A DNA stretch of 64,000 nt, from positions 1,111,575 through 1,175,574 of the forward strand of contig NW_004454207.1 in NCBI RefSeq assembly GCF_000283155.1, in the 5' to 3' direction. The translations under genes were made by a program, and so were the position numbers. Under the pieces are notes generated by a model, which was not told the origin of the DNA, searched no databases, and saw only the letters and a list, made by a program, of their open reading frames with translations. The DNA is from Ceratotherium simum simum. Its lineage: Eukaryota; Chordata; Mammalia; Perissodactyla; Rhinocerotidae. Shown in pieces: positions 48,546-61,020 of the stretch (position 1 is its first letter; the number at the start of each line of letters is the position of its first letter).

Positions 48546-48773
48546 AGCAGGGGTTGGCTATCTTTTTCTGTAAAAGGCCAGATAGTAAATATTTCAGGCT
48601 TTACGGGCCATGTGGTTTCTGTCAAAACTACTCAAATCTGCCTTTGTGGTGTGAAAGCAGCCATAGACAATTCGTAAATGAATGAATGTGGCTGCGTTCC
48701 AATAAAACTTCATTTACAAAAACAGGTGGAAGGCTGGATTTGGCCAGTGGGTAGTTTGCCAACCTCTGAGCTA
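48546..48773 (+). mobile_element. hAT-like element (copy 3 of 5)
   Basis: gcaggggttggctatctttt, ggccagatagtaaatatttc, aaaacttcatttacaaaaac and tagtttgccaacctctg match the same family. Confidence 0.8.
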
Positions 48774-48839
48774 TAGCTTATAACTGAAATAAATCAATCC
48801 CTAGAAGATACATTTTATTTTTATTTACTATGTCCTCCT

Positions 48840-49690
48840 GGTTAATTAATTCAAACAAAATTTAATGAGCACCTATTACATACTAAGAATAGTACTAGGC
48901 TTGGGATTACCAAAATGACAACACGGTCCTTGTCCTTAAGGAGTTAAACTTTGGTAGGAAGAACACATGCAATCCATCAAATACAGAGATCGTGATACTA
49001 GAAGTAAATACCAAATGCAATGGGGTGCCTAGGAGAAAAGGCTTTGACATCTGTCTAGGGGATGAAGGAAAGCTTTTTATAGAAGGCAGTGTTTCAATGG
49101 AGACTTGAAAGTTGAAAAAGAGGGGTAAGGATTTGCCCAATAGAAATGGAACATCGGAAAAAGCAGTGGGTGCCAAAGCAAATGAATTTGAGCGAACAGG
49201 CTTGTTTTGGTAAATTACAAGACTGGAAGGAGGGAAATAGCAGGAGGCAAAGCCATGCAGAAGTCAGGGCCAGATCCTGGAGGCTTTCTCTGCAGGCATT
49301 GCAAAGTAGATTGGATTTTACTCAGTAGGTGATAGCCAGCCATTAAGGAATCTTGAGTAACAAAGGAACATGATCAGATATGCATATGGAAAAGTTGACT
49401 GGAAACAAATTTCTAAAGGAATTGAGGGAGGTAGCAGCCAAAGATGTAGAGATCAGAAAAGATGCTGGGCTGGGTATGATGCTGATTCAAATTTGAACAA
49501 CAGACAGGGAGACACTTAGAATCACATAGATACCTGGTGACAAACTGGATGCAGTGGGGGGTGGGAAGGAGTAATCTAGGAGGACTCTTATGTTTCCAGC
49601 TTGGGCAACTGGGAGGATGGTACACTAATCACCAAGACGAGGAATAGCAGAAGGGAATTAGGTTTGGTGGGGGAAGAAAGAAGATGTTCA
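48840..49690 (-). mobile_element. Long L2-class fossil, antisense
   Basis: It opens with aatttaatgagcacctatta and ccttgtccttaaggagttaa, then continues through ggccagatcctggaggcttt, attggattttactcagtagg and aacatgatcagatatgcata to gggcaactgggaggatgg. These blocks occur in this order in a widespread mammalian repeat. The family name is uncertain. Confidence 0.5.
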
Positions 49691-51464
49691 AGTTTTGACA
49701 TTTTGAAAGTGATATTTTATCTTTAAAAGATAAATAAATAAAACACATTCCCAAATCTGGCAAAATAGAACCTGGCCAGTTTACATCTTTCTTGAGCCTT
49801 CATTTTCTTTTCCCAACTAAAATAGTTCCAATGCAATCAAGTAATACATAGTTTTTGAAACTGTTCACAAATGACTACACTTAGCATAATAAAAAGTGAA
49901 GTATGATGCTTTAAATTTCTCTTAGTTCATTATATATCATGGCTTGTGATTCTTAACTTCTTAGATTTTTTAACTTCTTTGGTAAATTTGGAATTATTAG
50001 CCAAAAGAGAGAAAAAGCTTGGTTTATTTGTAATGACTTGAATTTATGGAGTTCTTTTCTCCTAAGACTTTAGTTCTTGTAGCAGCTGATGGCTCAATAG
50101 AAAGCTACAGCTGAAGCCCAAAAAGAGAAAAGAGTGTGGCGTTTTCTTAAAAGCAGGGCAGCTGCATTGGTCAGGCCTTGGAATAGTCATTTCAAAAAGG
50201 AGGTAATATTGGTTTCAGAGCCAATTGTTTCTTAAACCCATCCTTAGCACGTGGCCGAAAAAGAATTTTCCTAGGAAAGAAGGGTATCAAATAATAAACA
50301 AAGAGGGACTTCAAAGGTGTCTCCAAAGGTAGCTATCATCAAGTGGGAAGCATCTTTAATAATAACAATATCATTCAGTTACATTTTTGATTATGGGTAA
50401 TGGACCAAGTTGTTTCATAATCCATCTTTTTACCACAATTTGAATAAGGGAAGCCTAAAGAGTTCATACGGACCTGGAAAAGTCTGTATGGGCTACTCTA
50501 GTTCATCAGCCGCCTATCCCCTCCACTCCTCCACCCTCCACCATCTCATTGTCTTTTTCTACCTGCCAATCAGCAGTAATGAATACATCAAATAATCTGC
50601 ATCTCCTCTATGTCCCAATTCTCTCATTGCTCTCAATCTATATTTCCACCAGTGTGAATTTTAATACGATTTTTTTGGATTAAGTACCTGCACTTTCAAC
50701 AGGTTTTTTAAAGTTGGAAATATATTAGGTCCATCAGCGGGAAATTATAAAATTAACACAATTAACACATAGGCTAAAACCATGTTCATTCATAATATCT
50801 TGAGGTAAAGTCAGGAGGTATAAGTGACTACTCTAAATGACATAGAACAGTGTTCTCTAATTTTATTTTTACTCTTAATTCAATATAGACATTTGGAGAA
50901 TCGAGACGTCTAATTTCAGAGCCAAGCACACACAGAGTCAAGCAAATGTCACAACATAATGGCTGGGAAACACTGCAAACATTACGTCTTAAAACTACTG
51001 TTGTGTTGCTTTTAAGACGTGATAATTTAGTGTTGGCTAACAATTAGTTACTTGGTGGAATCCATCCACCTTCCTCATTTCAATCCACATCATTTCTTAA
51101 AATTAATTTGTTTCAAGAGCCGTTCCTCAAAACATTCACCCAATGTCAATCCAAATTATCACAAGGTTTGAATCAGAGTGTTAGCAATTAGGTACCTAGA
51201 AGTCTAAAATAAGCCTGTTTCTCTCCTGCCTCATCGCCTCTCTGTTTGGGTTACCGCATCTAAGGATGGAGTCCCCAGATGTGGCTCCCATGAGAACTAC
51301 ACGGACCAGTGTTGGGGAAGTCGCTAAGCAAATCCCTGAAGTTTCCACATCTCCTCAGTTGCCTCTTCCTAAAGTTCCCAGGGGTCGTATTGTTTATGTG
51401 CTTAAAATACATGTGCCTTTATATTATGAAAATTGTCACGTATATGCAAAGAAAGATATTAGAC

Positions 51465-51575
51465 TAATGAACCTCCAGAGGTTCTGATTCAATTGTCTGG
51501 CATGCAGTAGGGCATCCATATTTTTTGGTTTCCTGATTGATTATCCCATGCAGCCAGGATTGAGAACCACTGAGC
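51465..51575 (-). mobile_element. MER5 fragment
   Basis: ccagaggttctgattcaatt and cagccaggattgagaaccac are the MER5 end and core. Confidence 0.5.
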
Positions 51576-52018
51576 CTAAGAGTTGATCAGATTCACGTTT
51601 GAGTTTGCACCCCATCATTCAGTTTGGTTATAGTAAGTCTGCTGTTCCCAAAAAATCCAAGAAATTCTCTACCACCAAAGAAAGATGCAAATCCACCACA
51701 AGAAACAAGGGGCTATTTCTATGATAGTCGTAATGGTGATGACGTTACTTTTTGAAACAAAACGTGAGCTTTAAGATACCCAGGAGTAAGCATGTCCTGC
51801 TTTCTTTTATTGAACAAATGTAGTGATGCCATAATCCTTATTCATTCACTCAACAACAACAAAAAATGACTTGAACCTGACACTCAGAATCTAAAGCCTA
51901 TATTCTTAGCCACTACAATATCTTGGCTGGTAGTTACAAGCTTTAGAGATGCCCTTGAGCCTGCATTTTGTTCTGCGGAGGTAAAGAGAATTACAGTGTG
52001 GAGTTACTGGATAGAAGG

Positions 52019-52516
52019 TGTGGTAGATGGAATAATACCTCCTGCCCCAAAGACAGCCATGTCCTAATCTCCAGAACCTGTGAATATGTTACCTTACCTG
52101 GCAAAAGGAACTTTATAGATGTGATTAAGTTAAGGGATCCTGAGATGCAGAGATTATTCTGCATCATCCAGATGAGTCCAACCTAATCACAAGAGTCCTT
52201 ACAAGAGGGAGGAGGGGTGGCAGAGTCAGATAAGGAAATATGACAGAAGCAGAGATCAGAGAGAGAGCGAGATTTGAAGATGATAGGCTGCTAGCTTTAA
52301 AGATGGAAGGAGCCATGAGCCAAGAAATGCAGGCAGCTTCTAAAAGCTGGAAAAGGCAGGGCACAGATTCTCCCCCAGAGGCTCTAGAAGGAATGCAGCC
52401 TTTGATTTTAGCCCAATGAGACCCATGTCAGACTTCTGACCTCCAGAACTCTAAGATATTAAATTCGTGATGTTTTGAGTTTGTGGTAATTTGTTGCATC
52501 AGTAGGAAACTAATAT
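52019..52516 (+). mobile_element. MLT1-type MaLR solo LTR
   Basis: gtggtagatggaataatacc, cagaacctgtgaatatgtta, agatgtgattaagttaaggg, gcttctaaaagctggaaaag, tttgattttagcccaatgag and gtttgtggtaatttgttgca form a complete MLT1 LTR. It has the opposite orientation to the one at 42.4 kb. Confidence 0.8.
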
Positions 52517-52754
52517 GGAAGGAGTAGGAGGGAGCATTAGAAGAGGAGCGTGGTGGAGTGAAAGGGATTGAATTCAGATGAAGGTATGCTCCCAGACACT
52601 TAAAAAAGTAGGTCTTGACCTCCCATGAGATTCTTATTTCCCTACTTCCCGGTGCTAACGTGCTGCTTCATACTACAGGTACCACTACCATGATTTGAGC
52701 TGGAGAGGTTCCAAGATTAAATTCTGAAAGCACTTTTCTCACAAAATAGAATTA

Positions 52755-53105
52755 TAGAAAGTTATATATGGTAAATATTTTAGGTTCGTGGGTCATACGA
52801 TCTCTGTCGCAACTACTCAGCTCTGCCAATGTAGCACAAAAGCAGCCATAAACCATATATAAACAAAAATTCCAATAAAACTTTACTCGTGGACACTAAA
52901 ATTCAAATCTCATATAATTTTCATATTATTGAAATCAAATTTCATATATTTGAAATTTCATATCAAATTTCAATATTATTCTTGTTTTGATTTTTTTCCA
53001 ACCATTTAAAAATGTAAAAACCATTCTTAGCTTGCAGGTCATAAAAAAACAGGCAGGAGGCTGGATGTGGCTCACTGGCTGTAGTCTGCTGACCCCTGAT
53101 ATAAA
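52755..53105 (+). mobile_element. hAT-like element, long form (copy 4 of 5)
   Basis: It opens with tatggtaaatattttaggtt and actactcagctctgccaatg and closes with gctggatgtggctcactggc and gtctgctgacccctg. The extra middle (caaccatttaaaaatgtaaa, cattcttagcttgcaggtca) appears to be the longer version of the same family. A short aaatttcatat unit is locally repeated. Confidence 0.6.
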
Positions 53106-53214
53106 GAGATTAGGGTCATTTAGTACTCTCCACATCTTTATTTATCATCTACTATCATGTGCCAGAGACCCAGTCCTAGGACACTGCATCATGAGCTATA
53201 TAAATCAGCTAGAT

Positions 53215-53330
53215 TCCTGAGGGCAAGAAACTTGTCTGGTTTATTCGCCTTGGTGTTCCCAGTACCCAAGACAGTACCTGGCACTTAACTGACACTGAAT
53301 AAATATTTGTCAATCTAGAGACTAAATGAA
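53215..53330 (+). mobile_element. L2 3' end
   Basis: tgagggcaagaaacttgtct, ttggtgttcccagtacccaa and actgaataaatatttgtcaa are the sense L2 3' end. Confidence 0.65.
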
Positions 53331-54009
53331 TCAGGTACATCATGAGTTCAATAAGAAATTGTAAACTAACCAACCCATGTAATGTTATATCTATCTGGCA
53401 GAATGTCTTCTGGATTTGAATAGCTGCTAAGAAATGGTTTTTTGAAACAAGGCTTGTTGATGAGCCAAAAAATGCCAGTATATGTAGACAGAAAATAAAT
53501 GTAAAAATATCGGACTTGAGGGAAAATGAATCCATGACACTCATAATCACCCATCAGCCTCTTACAAGCAGGAAGACATGAACACAAAAGTCAATGTTGC
53601 CCTGTGACCCTCATGACATGGGCCACAAAGCAATAAACAAGCATCCAGAAGAGCGCCAAAGCCCACCAGCACAGTCCAGAATGTGTTTCTGGCTGTTCCT
53701 CAACTCTCAAAGGCACATTCAAGGCCAGCATTTTTCTTTGGTGACTGTTTATATCATAAATGAATGACTCACTTTAGGGATCTCTGGATCCAGTCTCTTG
53801 AGTGGTTGTCATAGGATATTTTTTTTTAAGATTCAAGGTGGATGATTTCAAATTTGTTTCAATTTCATAAATGTAAGTGAAGTTGAAACTGACCCAATGG
53901 TTCTGGATATACTAAAGGCCTTGACAGTTGTAAAAATATCGTTTTCTTCCGAGGTGCTATGGGACAGCACTAATAAAGGGTAACAATATGTTACAAAAGG
54001 ATATAGCAC

Positions 54010-54226
54010 AGTGGTTCTTGGGGGTGATTTTGCCCCCTCAGGGGACATTTGGCAACGTCTGGAAACATTTTTGGCTGTCATGACTCTGGGGGAGGGTTTG
54101 CTACTGGTATCCAGTGGGTAGAGGTCAGGGATCTGCTCAACATCCTACAATACACAAGACAGCCCCCACAATAAAGAACTATCTGGCCCAAAATGTCCAT
54201 AGTGCAGAAGTTTAGAAACTCTGGCA
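54010..54226 (+). mobile_element. MER20 transposon fossil
   Basis: It is the full layout: cagtggttcttgggggtgat, ggggacatttggcaacgtct, gtagaggtcagggatctgct and tggcccaaaatgtccatagt. Confidence 0.8.
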
Positions 54227-54867
54227 TAGCACAAGTTAGGTCTGCTCTTAGGCTCAACTTACATAGAATTTCCATAAAATTATGGTGCTAGGAGATATTA
54301 ACAATCATTTATGAGTTTTTTTTAATCATCAAAGGCATACACTATACGTTCTTACGTATATTATGAATTATTATGTATATTACATATGTATTATTCTGTA
54401 TATTATGTAAATAAACAGAATCATAGAAGTTATTTAAAACTAGCACTAAAAAGCACAAACAACACATACCAATTCAAAAGAGGCAAACAAGAAAAAAGTC
54501 TCAATACAACACAATCTTGACTAACTGGAGTACAACTCACCAAAAGCATCAACTAAAGAGATTCCCTTCCCACCAGAAGTATACGACTCCACATTTAGAA
54601 AAAAGAAGCAAAGGACAAATTGAAAAACCAACAATCTAATATCTGTGATTTATTCAGAAAGGTCATTCTTTTGAGGTAAATTGCATCTTTACAAACAGAT
54701 TTGATTTTCCCATGAAATAAAATTGATTAAAATAATTTTGGTTTTGGTCTCTACCACATTGTTTTCTTATGTCCTTGAGACTAGTCTCTAATTGCAGCAT
54801 ATCCTTAACCTCGTCCAACTGGAAACTTCCCAAGGCCAAGGGAGTCAGCAAGGAGTGATGCAGGGCT

Positions 54868-55066
54868 GCTCAAAATATGGCCTGCAGACCCAGGGCAGTG
54901 GAATTACCTGGGCAGATGGTTCTTGTTAAACATGTAGGCTTCCGGGCTCTAAGGCAGGTTTAGAGAATTAGGGTCATAAGGAGTGGGGCCCAAGCACCTT
55001 CATCATAAACCAGCATCCCCAGATGATTCTTATTTTTGCATGATACAGGTTGAGACCCACTGGTAT
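54868..55066 (+). mobile_element. MER5A transposon fossil
   Basis: ctcaaaatatggcctgcaga, ggaattacctgggcagatgg and gatgattcttatttttgcat are decayed MER5A. It abuts a MIR. Confidence 0.55.
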
Positions 55067-55265
55067 GGTGGTGAAGACTTGGGTTCAAATCGATTAAGCT
55101 CTTTGGCAAGATGGAGAACATCTCTGAGCCTCAGTTTCCTCATCAATAAGATGGAGCAAAGAATAAGACTTCACTCTCAGGTTTGTAGTGATCATAGGAG
55201 ACAATGCAAGTGAATTTCTTGTAGAGTACTTATTAGCTCCCAGTTAGCCCTGAATACATGATAAT
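55067..55265 (+). mobile_element. MIR SINE
   Basis: aagacttgggttcaaatcga, ctctgagcctcagtttcctc, atcaataagatggagcaaag and ttgtagtgatcataggagac are a clear MIR. Confidence 0.7.
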
Positions 55266-56094
55266 TAAAGTTATAATTAATATTAACCATCATTACTCTA
55301 AATTCACATCCCCCTTTTAAACCTGGTAGTTTTAGTGATACCAAAAACTCTTAAGAAATGTGTATGGAATAAATGGTTCCACTATGTGTAAGATGCCTTT
55401 TCTAGTTGTTTACAAGCCAGTCAGCTGGACTGCGGTTCCATATGGGTAAGAAGCAGAAGAAAAGACCGGATTAGTAAGTTAAGGCCTGAAAAATAGCATG
55501 CCATTTAGATAAACTGTGCCAGGGGCTGAATTTATTTTAACTGTCTTCTACTGTGGCCAGCTGTCATTATTATTAATAATTAGTACAGCCAAGGTTCCCA
55601 GATAATCATAATGTGTTGCTGAAGCATGGCATAAGTTTAAATACCAGGCTCACAACCAACATTTCTGAAAAGGGCTGCCCAGTTCTTTGTAACTCCAAAA
55701 TAAACACATCACCAATGACAAGGAACTCCCTTCTTCATGAGCTTCCAGGCAAAGCCGAGGGTATTTGCTTAGTTGTCACACCCCTGTTTGGACTCTTAAA
55801 AGAGGTTATTCCTTTATGAACACAACAGGATAACATTTGCTAATTCTTCTTTTGATTCTTCAGCCACTCCTCCCTCAACAGATCTTTAAGATTTAACACT
55901 TCTACTACATTGTACATAATTTTTATGTTTCATTTATCGATTCTTGTCTGGTTTTTTTAATCAGGAGGTTTAGAAAATTCTGAACAGTTGGTTGGTATGG
56001 TCGTCCATTTTTACCTTTTGCCTTGGTATATTAGCTGTTAATTGTTACACGAGGAGTGTCAAAATATGTCACAATAGTAAGATGGAAAAGCGTG

Positions 56095-56460
56095 CCTCAC
56101 TCATTCAACAAATACTTAATGAGCACCTTCTCTAGGCCAGGCACTCTTCTAGGTCCTGGGGATTCACCTGTGAACAAAACAAAAAGCCCAGACTTCATGG
56201 AGCTTCCAGGCTAGTGGAGGAAACTGATAAGGAGCAAACATAATAAATGAGTAAATTACATAGCAAGTTACAAGGTGATAAGCCCTAGAGAAAAAGAGAA
56301 GGTAGAGCAGGGTGAGGGGAATCAGGAGTGCTGGGAGGGTTCCAGGACAATCTTACTGAGAACATGATATCTGAGCCAACCCTTATGGAGGTGAGGTAAT
56401 GAGCCAGGCAGATTTCAAGAGATGAGCATCCCAAGGCAGAGATGAGTTGACACAAGGGCA
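56095..56460 (-). mobile_element. L2 3' end, antisense
   Basis: cctcactcattcaacaaata, aggccaggcactcttctagg, gtgaacaaaacaaaaagccc and agcatcccaaggcagagatg cover a long reverse L2 end. Confidence 0.75.
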
Positions 56461-56461
56461 G

Positions 56462-56615
56462 CTTGGGGTCGTGGCTAAAAGCAAGGGCTAGCAAGCTAGG
56501 CTGCCTTGGTTTGAGTCCCAGTTCTGCCACTCTCCAGCTCTGTGGCTTTTAGCAAGCTCTTTTCCCTCCCCATGCTGTGCTTTCCTAATCTATGAAATGG
56601 GGATGACGACCAGAC
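56462..56615 (+). mobile_element. MIR SINE
   Basis: gtttgagtcccagttctgcc, actctccagctctgtggctt and cctaatctatgaaatgggga are MIR. Confidence 0.65.
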
Positions 56616-56616
56616 A

Positions 56617-56841
56617 GAGTTTGGCAAACTAGTGCCCATGAGCCAAATCTTGCCTGAAGATTGTTTTTGTAAACAAAATTTTGCTGGAACACAGCCAGAC
56701 TCATTCGTTTAGGTATTGTCCATGGCTGCTTTCATGCTACAATGACAGAGTTGAGTAGTTTGAACAGAGACTGTTTGGCCTGCAAAGCTGAAGATATTTA
56801 CTATCTGGCCCTTTACAGCAAAAGTTTGCTGACCCCTGCAA
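56617..56841 (-). mobile_element. hAT-like element, antisense (copy 5 of 5)
   Basis: agtttggcaaactagtgccc, tggctgctttcatgctacaa, tatttactatctggcccttt and gtttgctgacccctg are the reverse of the same family. Confidence 0.8.
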
Positions 56842-57519
56842 TAGACTAAAAGTAAAGGCACTTCTATGATTAGGATTTGTCTTTGGGATTAACATTTTCC
56901 TCCTCTCCTCAGATTTTGTTTCTCTGGGCAACATCCCAAAGAACCCATAAAGAGCACGGTACAAGTTAGGAATATTGGAAAGTATGTAAAAGCTAGGGTG
57001 AAATAAAAATGGTTATCTGCAAATGGCCTGTTCATCTGGATTATTGACAAACCAAAGAAGTAGAAATGAACATTGTCAAACCCAGTGGTGTGCTAACACC
57101 ATTCAAAAAAACAAACGTCACTCACATTTTGTTTCCAGTGGAAAGAACCTTTCCAATGGCTGGCATAGAGGGGATACAGCCACACATTAGAAGTCCCCAA
57201 AGGCAAAACATTAGAACAGAAGGCCAATTTCATTTCTGTGTATCCCTAGTTGAATTGTGGACTTGTCTACGAGCCACCAATTTAATTCTGAGTTTTAAGC
57301 TTCACTTAAATCTTGGATAGGGAAGAGGCAAAACAGCCTGCACAGATCTCAGGGGTGTGGAAAACGGAAAACACTTGCAAGAATTAGAAACTTCTCAATG
57401 ACAGGGCCAGCAGCTGATGGTTTTGCTTGCCTTTCTATAATTAAATTTGGTTCACTCAAATTAGAACGACAGACCTCCAGAGATGGATTGATTGGACCTT
57501 GAAGATACTGCTAAAATTT

Positions 57520-57760
57520 ATAGATGGTCCACTCTCTGCTGGTTACTGTCCTAAGCCCTTTATTTATATTAACTCATTTAATTCTTACAACAACTCTAAA
57601 GACTAAGTAACCATTAATTTCCTTATATTTCAGATGAGGAAACCTAGGCATGGGTCTTAAGTAACTTGTCAAGATCACACACCTACTAAGTGGCAGAGTT
57701 GGGATTTGAAGCTAGGCTGTAGGCTCCAGAATCTAGACCCATAACCGCTATATATATTTC
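57520..57760 (+). mobile_element. MIR SINE
   Basis: ctaagccctttatttatatt, tcagatgaggaaacctaggc and ggcagagttgggatttgaag are MIR text in order. Confidence 0.65.
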
Positions 57761-58445
57761 ATCACTTCTCAAGATAAATCAGTCCAAACCCCTACCTTTA
57801 CAAAGGAGCAAATCAAGGTCCAAAGAAGTTAGGTAACTCCTGCAGTAGCAGAGTGGAATCTGGGACGTAAGGGTCACATTTTGCCTCTCTCTTTCTACCA
57901 CCAAGTCTTTTCATTATGAGACACACCCTTATAATAAGGTGAGCCAAACAGTGTTTAAAAATCCAGAAGCTTAAGGCTTTCCTCTTTTGTAAAACAGAGC
58001 ACATGAGATTTATTATTAGTTTTATCTAATATCCGAGTTATTCTCCAAAGCCCATATTTATCATAGCCACAAGCAACCAAAATGTTGCACCGAGTTCACG
58101 ACGTCCAGAGGGGAAGAACAGCCACTGTACTCCTTCAGACGTCACAATGTCCTGTGTCGAATCTTTTGCAGAAATTAACCCAATTATGCTGTTGCATTTC
58201 AGCATAGCACACTCCTTCCTGCTCCAGTTTGCTCATTTCAAGCTGCTCCAATATTATCAATCAATCTAAAAATAATGTTCTATAAATCTCTATTGGCATA
58301 GACAGTATTTAGCTGTCACACATCTCAGGCACTGATCAATCCGCTTTTCTTCCCAAATCACAAGATCGATGCGGAAGAATCACAACATTTTATCACAATA
58401 ATCTTCTGGAAAAGAAGTATAAGTATAGATATTTATATTGCTTAC

Positions 58446-59170
58446 CCATGAGTTATATGCGGCCACGTCTTTGCTGTCCTCTCTAATTTAACTGAACTAA
58501 GCTTGGAGTAGGAACTTGAGTCTGTTTAAAAAATTTTTTTTGTTTGGTGAAAAATTCATCCTGAAACGGCAGATTACATCGAGTGTCTGAGAAATGGCCC
58601 AGCTGGCATAGCTGTGACTCCCACGATACCTCGTGTTGCCAGAGACCTCCGCTACCGTGAATCTTGGGACCAAAAAAATGCAATCTTTTCATCGGATCAT
58701 TGACAAGTTCCTGTCCCTTCAGAACGGAGGCAGGCTGTGTCACTGAGTGAGTGTGTGAGTGTGTGTATGTGTGTGTGTGTGTGAAAGAGAGAGTGTTGAG
58801 GGGGAGGGATAAAAAGAATGCAGAGAAATTGAAACTGGATTTCCTGCTTTTTATTTTAATCAGACTATTTTGAAGAGATATTCTGGAGCTAGGAAAGGGT
58901 TCCTCTAAAAAAAAAAATCCCCTTTTCCACAGGGATCTACAAATGGTAATTGGATTGTAACTAGGCAAACTGTCCTTATTAGGAATCAACCAAAGAATGT
59001 TGGAAGCCTCGGGTAAAACCCCTGAGAGCACGATAAAGCACATAGGGTGCTTTCTTTGTTTAGGACAAATTCTCAATTCTTAAATTATATTTTAAAACCA
59101 CTGACTTCTTTACTTTTCCAACACTAGTAAAAAGCATGAAAAAAAGGTTTCATTCTCTTTTATACTGAAG
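58446..59170 (-). promoter_or_regulatory. Candidate alternative ARHGAP6 first exon/promoter (hypothesis)
   Basis: This stretch and its left flank to about 58000 contain no recognised repeat apart from a TG microsatellite. They also keep several CpG sites, which is unusual here. On the minus strand it ends at a good donor-like site (CATGG|gtaagc, with the exon edge at 58446), and a TATA-like ataaaa lies near 59160. A 197-codon open frame (58483-59076) looks like chance, being partly a CA repeat, and does not read through the donor. A non-coding exon spliced to exon 2 would allow translation from the ATG at 46342-46344. No direct proof is visible. Confidence 0.2.
58741..58800 (+). repeat. (TG)n microsatellite
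   Basis: This is a gagtgagtgtgtgagtg-type start followed by a pure gtgtgtgtgtgtg run and a GA-rich end. Confidence 0.85.
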
Positions 59171-59994
59171 CACAACACATGCTCTGAATTTTATGCTCTT
59201 TGTGGAACAATAGTCCTTGAGAAGTTGTTCATTTCCTGCACAGAGGGTGTGGAGGTCAGAGTGGATGTAACCATGTGGCCATGTTTAAGAGGGTGCAGGT
59301 GGGGGTGGGGGATGGAGGGAGAGAGATCCAGGAAGAGCAGAGAGAAAAGGGAAGATTAAAAACATATCCCGATCACTAATTACCTTGATATCCACGTATT
59401 CCACGTGGCACTGAACCAAAAACAGCTCAAAACGACATCTTTGTTTTCCAGTCGATATGAAGTTACAGTTCTCTCGTGGTCTCAAGTGAATTCCAACAAA
59501 AGAATCACTGTGATTATAACTGACAAACTGAGAAATGATTTCATGGAAGATCTTACTGACTCAAAATTTAGGGACTCGGTACATTTTTTACTAGGATTCT
59601 GTGAGGTTAATCATCACTTGATGTAAGCCACACACAGCTTCTGTTGCCGTTGGTATTTATTTAGCAAGAGGAAGGAATTTAAAAACAATAAAAAAGTCAG
59701 ATGGTTTTCTTTACTAGAACAATTACACTTAAAGAGAAATTCAGAGGAAAAATCTACCTGTTACTGCGTATACCTCCACCTCCACTACCCCAAAAATTCA
59801 GATATTGAAAATACTCATCAATTGTTCCAGCAGATAGTCAATATGGTTCCTGTAATCTGGATACTCATTAATGGAATTTAGACCCTCACTTAAAGTTATT
59901 TAATATAATATTTTACATGAAATTGATAAGTATGCAATTTATTTGTTATTGTTAGCCAAATATCTTTTAGTTTATGAATAGATGAAAGCAACAT

Positions 59995-60200
59995 GTAGTT
60001 CTCATTGAGTGCTTACTAAGTGTCAGATGTTGTTCTAAGCATTCTATGGGCATTGATTCATTTAACTGCTAAAAGAATTCTAAAAAGTAGGTTACATTAT
60101 TATCCTCATATTACAGATGAGGAAACAGAAGCTCAGAGCAGTTAAGTAACTTGCCCAAAGATTCACAGCTTGTAAGTAACGCAGCTGTGATCCCAACCAC
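59995..60200 (+). mobile_element. MIR SINE
   Basis: attgagtgcttactaagtgt, tattacagatgaggaaacag and gttaagtaacttgcccaaag are a clear MIR. Confidence 0.75.
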
Positions 60201-60699
60201 TATGAGGCTTACAGATTACTGGAAGACAAAGCCACAATCCACAGTGAGCACTAGTCAGAGCCATGTCATAAGTGTCCAAGGAGAAATAGACATAGTGATT
60301 TAACATGAACAGTTACCTAAGACTGGAGTGGCCTGTTAATTAATTATTTACACTGTCAGGTCAATGAATATTTCATAAGAAGGTGACTATTTCTTTAAGT
60401 GAATAATCTCAAATAATCTCAAGAGACAATGTCTTGTGAAATTCCTAGTTTGTTTTAAGAGTGAAACCAAGTCAGTCTTCAAGAGGAAATGCAGAAATAA
60501 TGGCGAAGTTGTGTATCTTTGGAATTCTTTGGAAAAATGCATTCAAGCCAGAAAAACAAAGGGTAGAGATAAAGACCCTTCTTTAAGATTTAAATATCAT
60601 CTCTTTAAGTGGAACCAATAAGAGGCCAAAAGTCACCCAAACAGCCTTAGAAATAAATATCAGGAAGCAATTAAAAGGTCCAATCTGTGGAAGAGTTTT

Positions 60700-61020
60700 G
60701 CTAACCAGAAAATATGCTGTGAACACGACAGTCATCTTTTACCCATTTAACTCTTCATTAGCCAAGGATACCAAGCAACAATTTACAGCCTCAGAATCTA
60801 TGCCATTAAGCATTCACTCTACCTTCTTCTTGGCTCTTATTCTGGATTATTTCTGTCTATACCATTGGGGACATTCTGCACATTCAGAGCAAAAATATTA
60901 TAGAACCATCTGTCAAACTTTTGGGGTGAATGCATTTCTGATTCAGCACTCTTTTGCTTAAAACCCTTTGATGTCTCCTCTTTAGCTCTCAAAGTCCAAA
61001 TTCCTTAGCATGGCATCCAT
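60700..61020 (+). mobile_element. Decayed L2 3' region
   Basis: The end aagtccaaattccttagcat is L2-like. The upstream part is weaker. Confidence 0.35.

Noticed and set aside
52885..53040. Apparent insertion inside hAT-like copy 4
   Set aside because: The extra middle appears to belong to a longer form of the same family, so no separate insertion is needed.
58483..59076. The longest open frame in the window (197 codons, minus strand)
   Set aside because: No domain, low-complexity CA-repeat translation in the middle and no start context or homology I recognise. It is better explained as chance in or near a possible untranslated exon.
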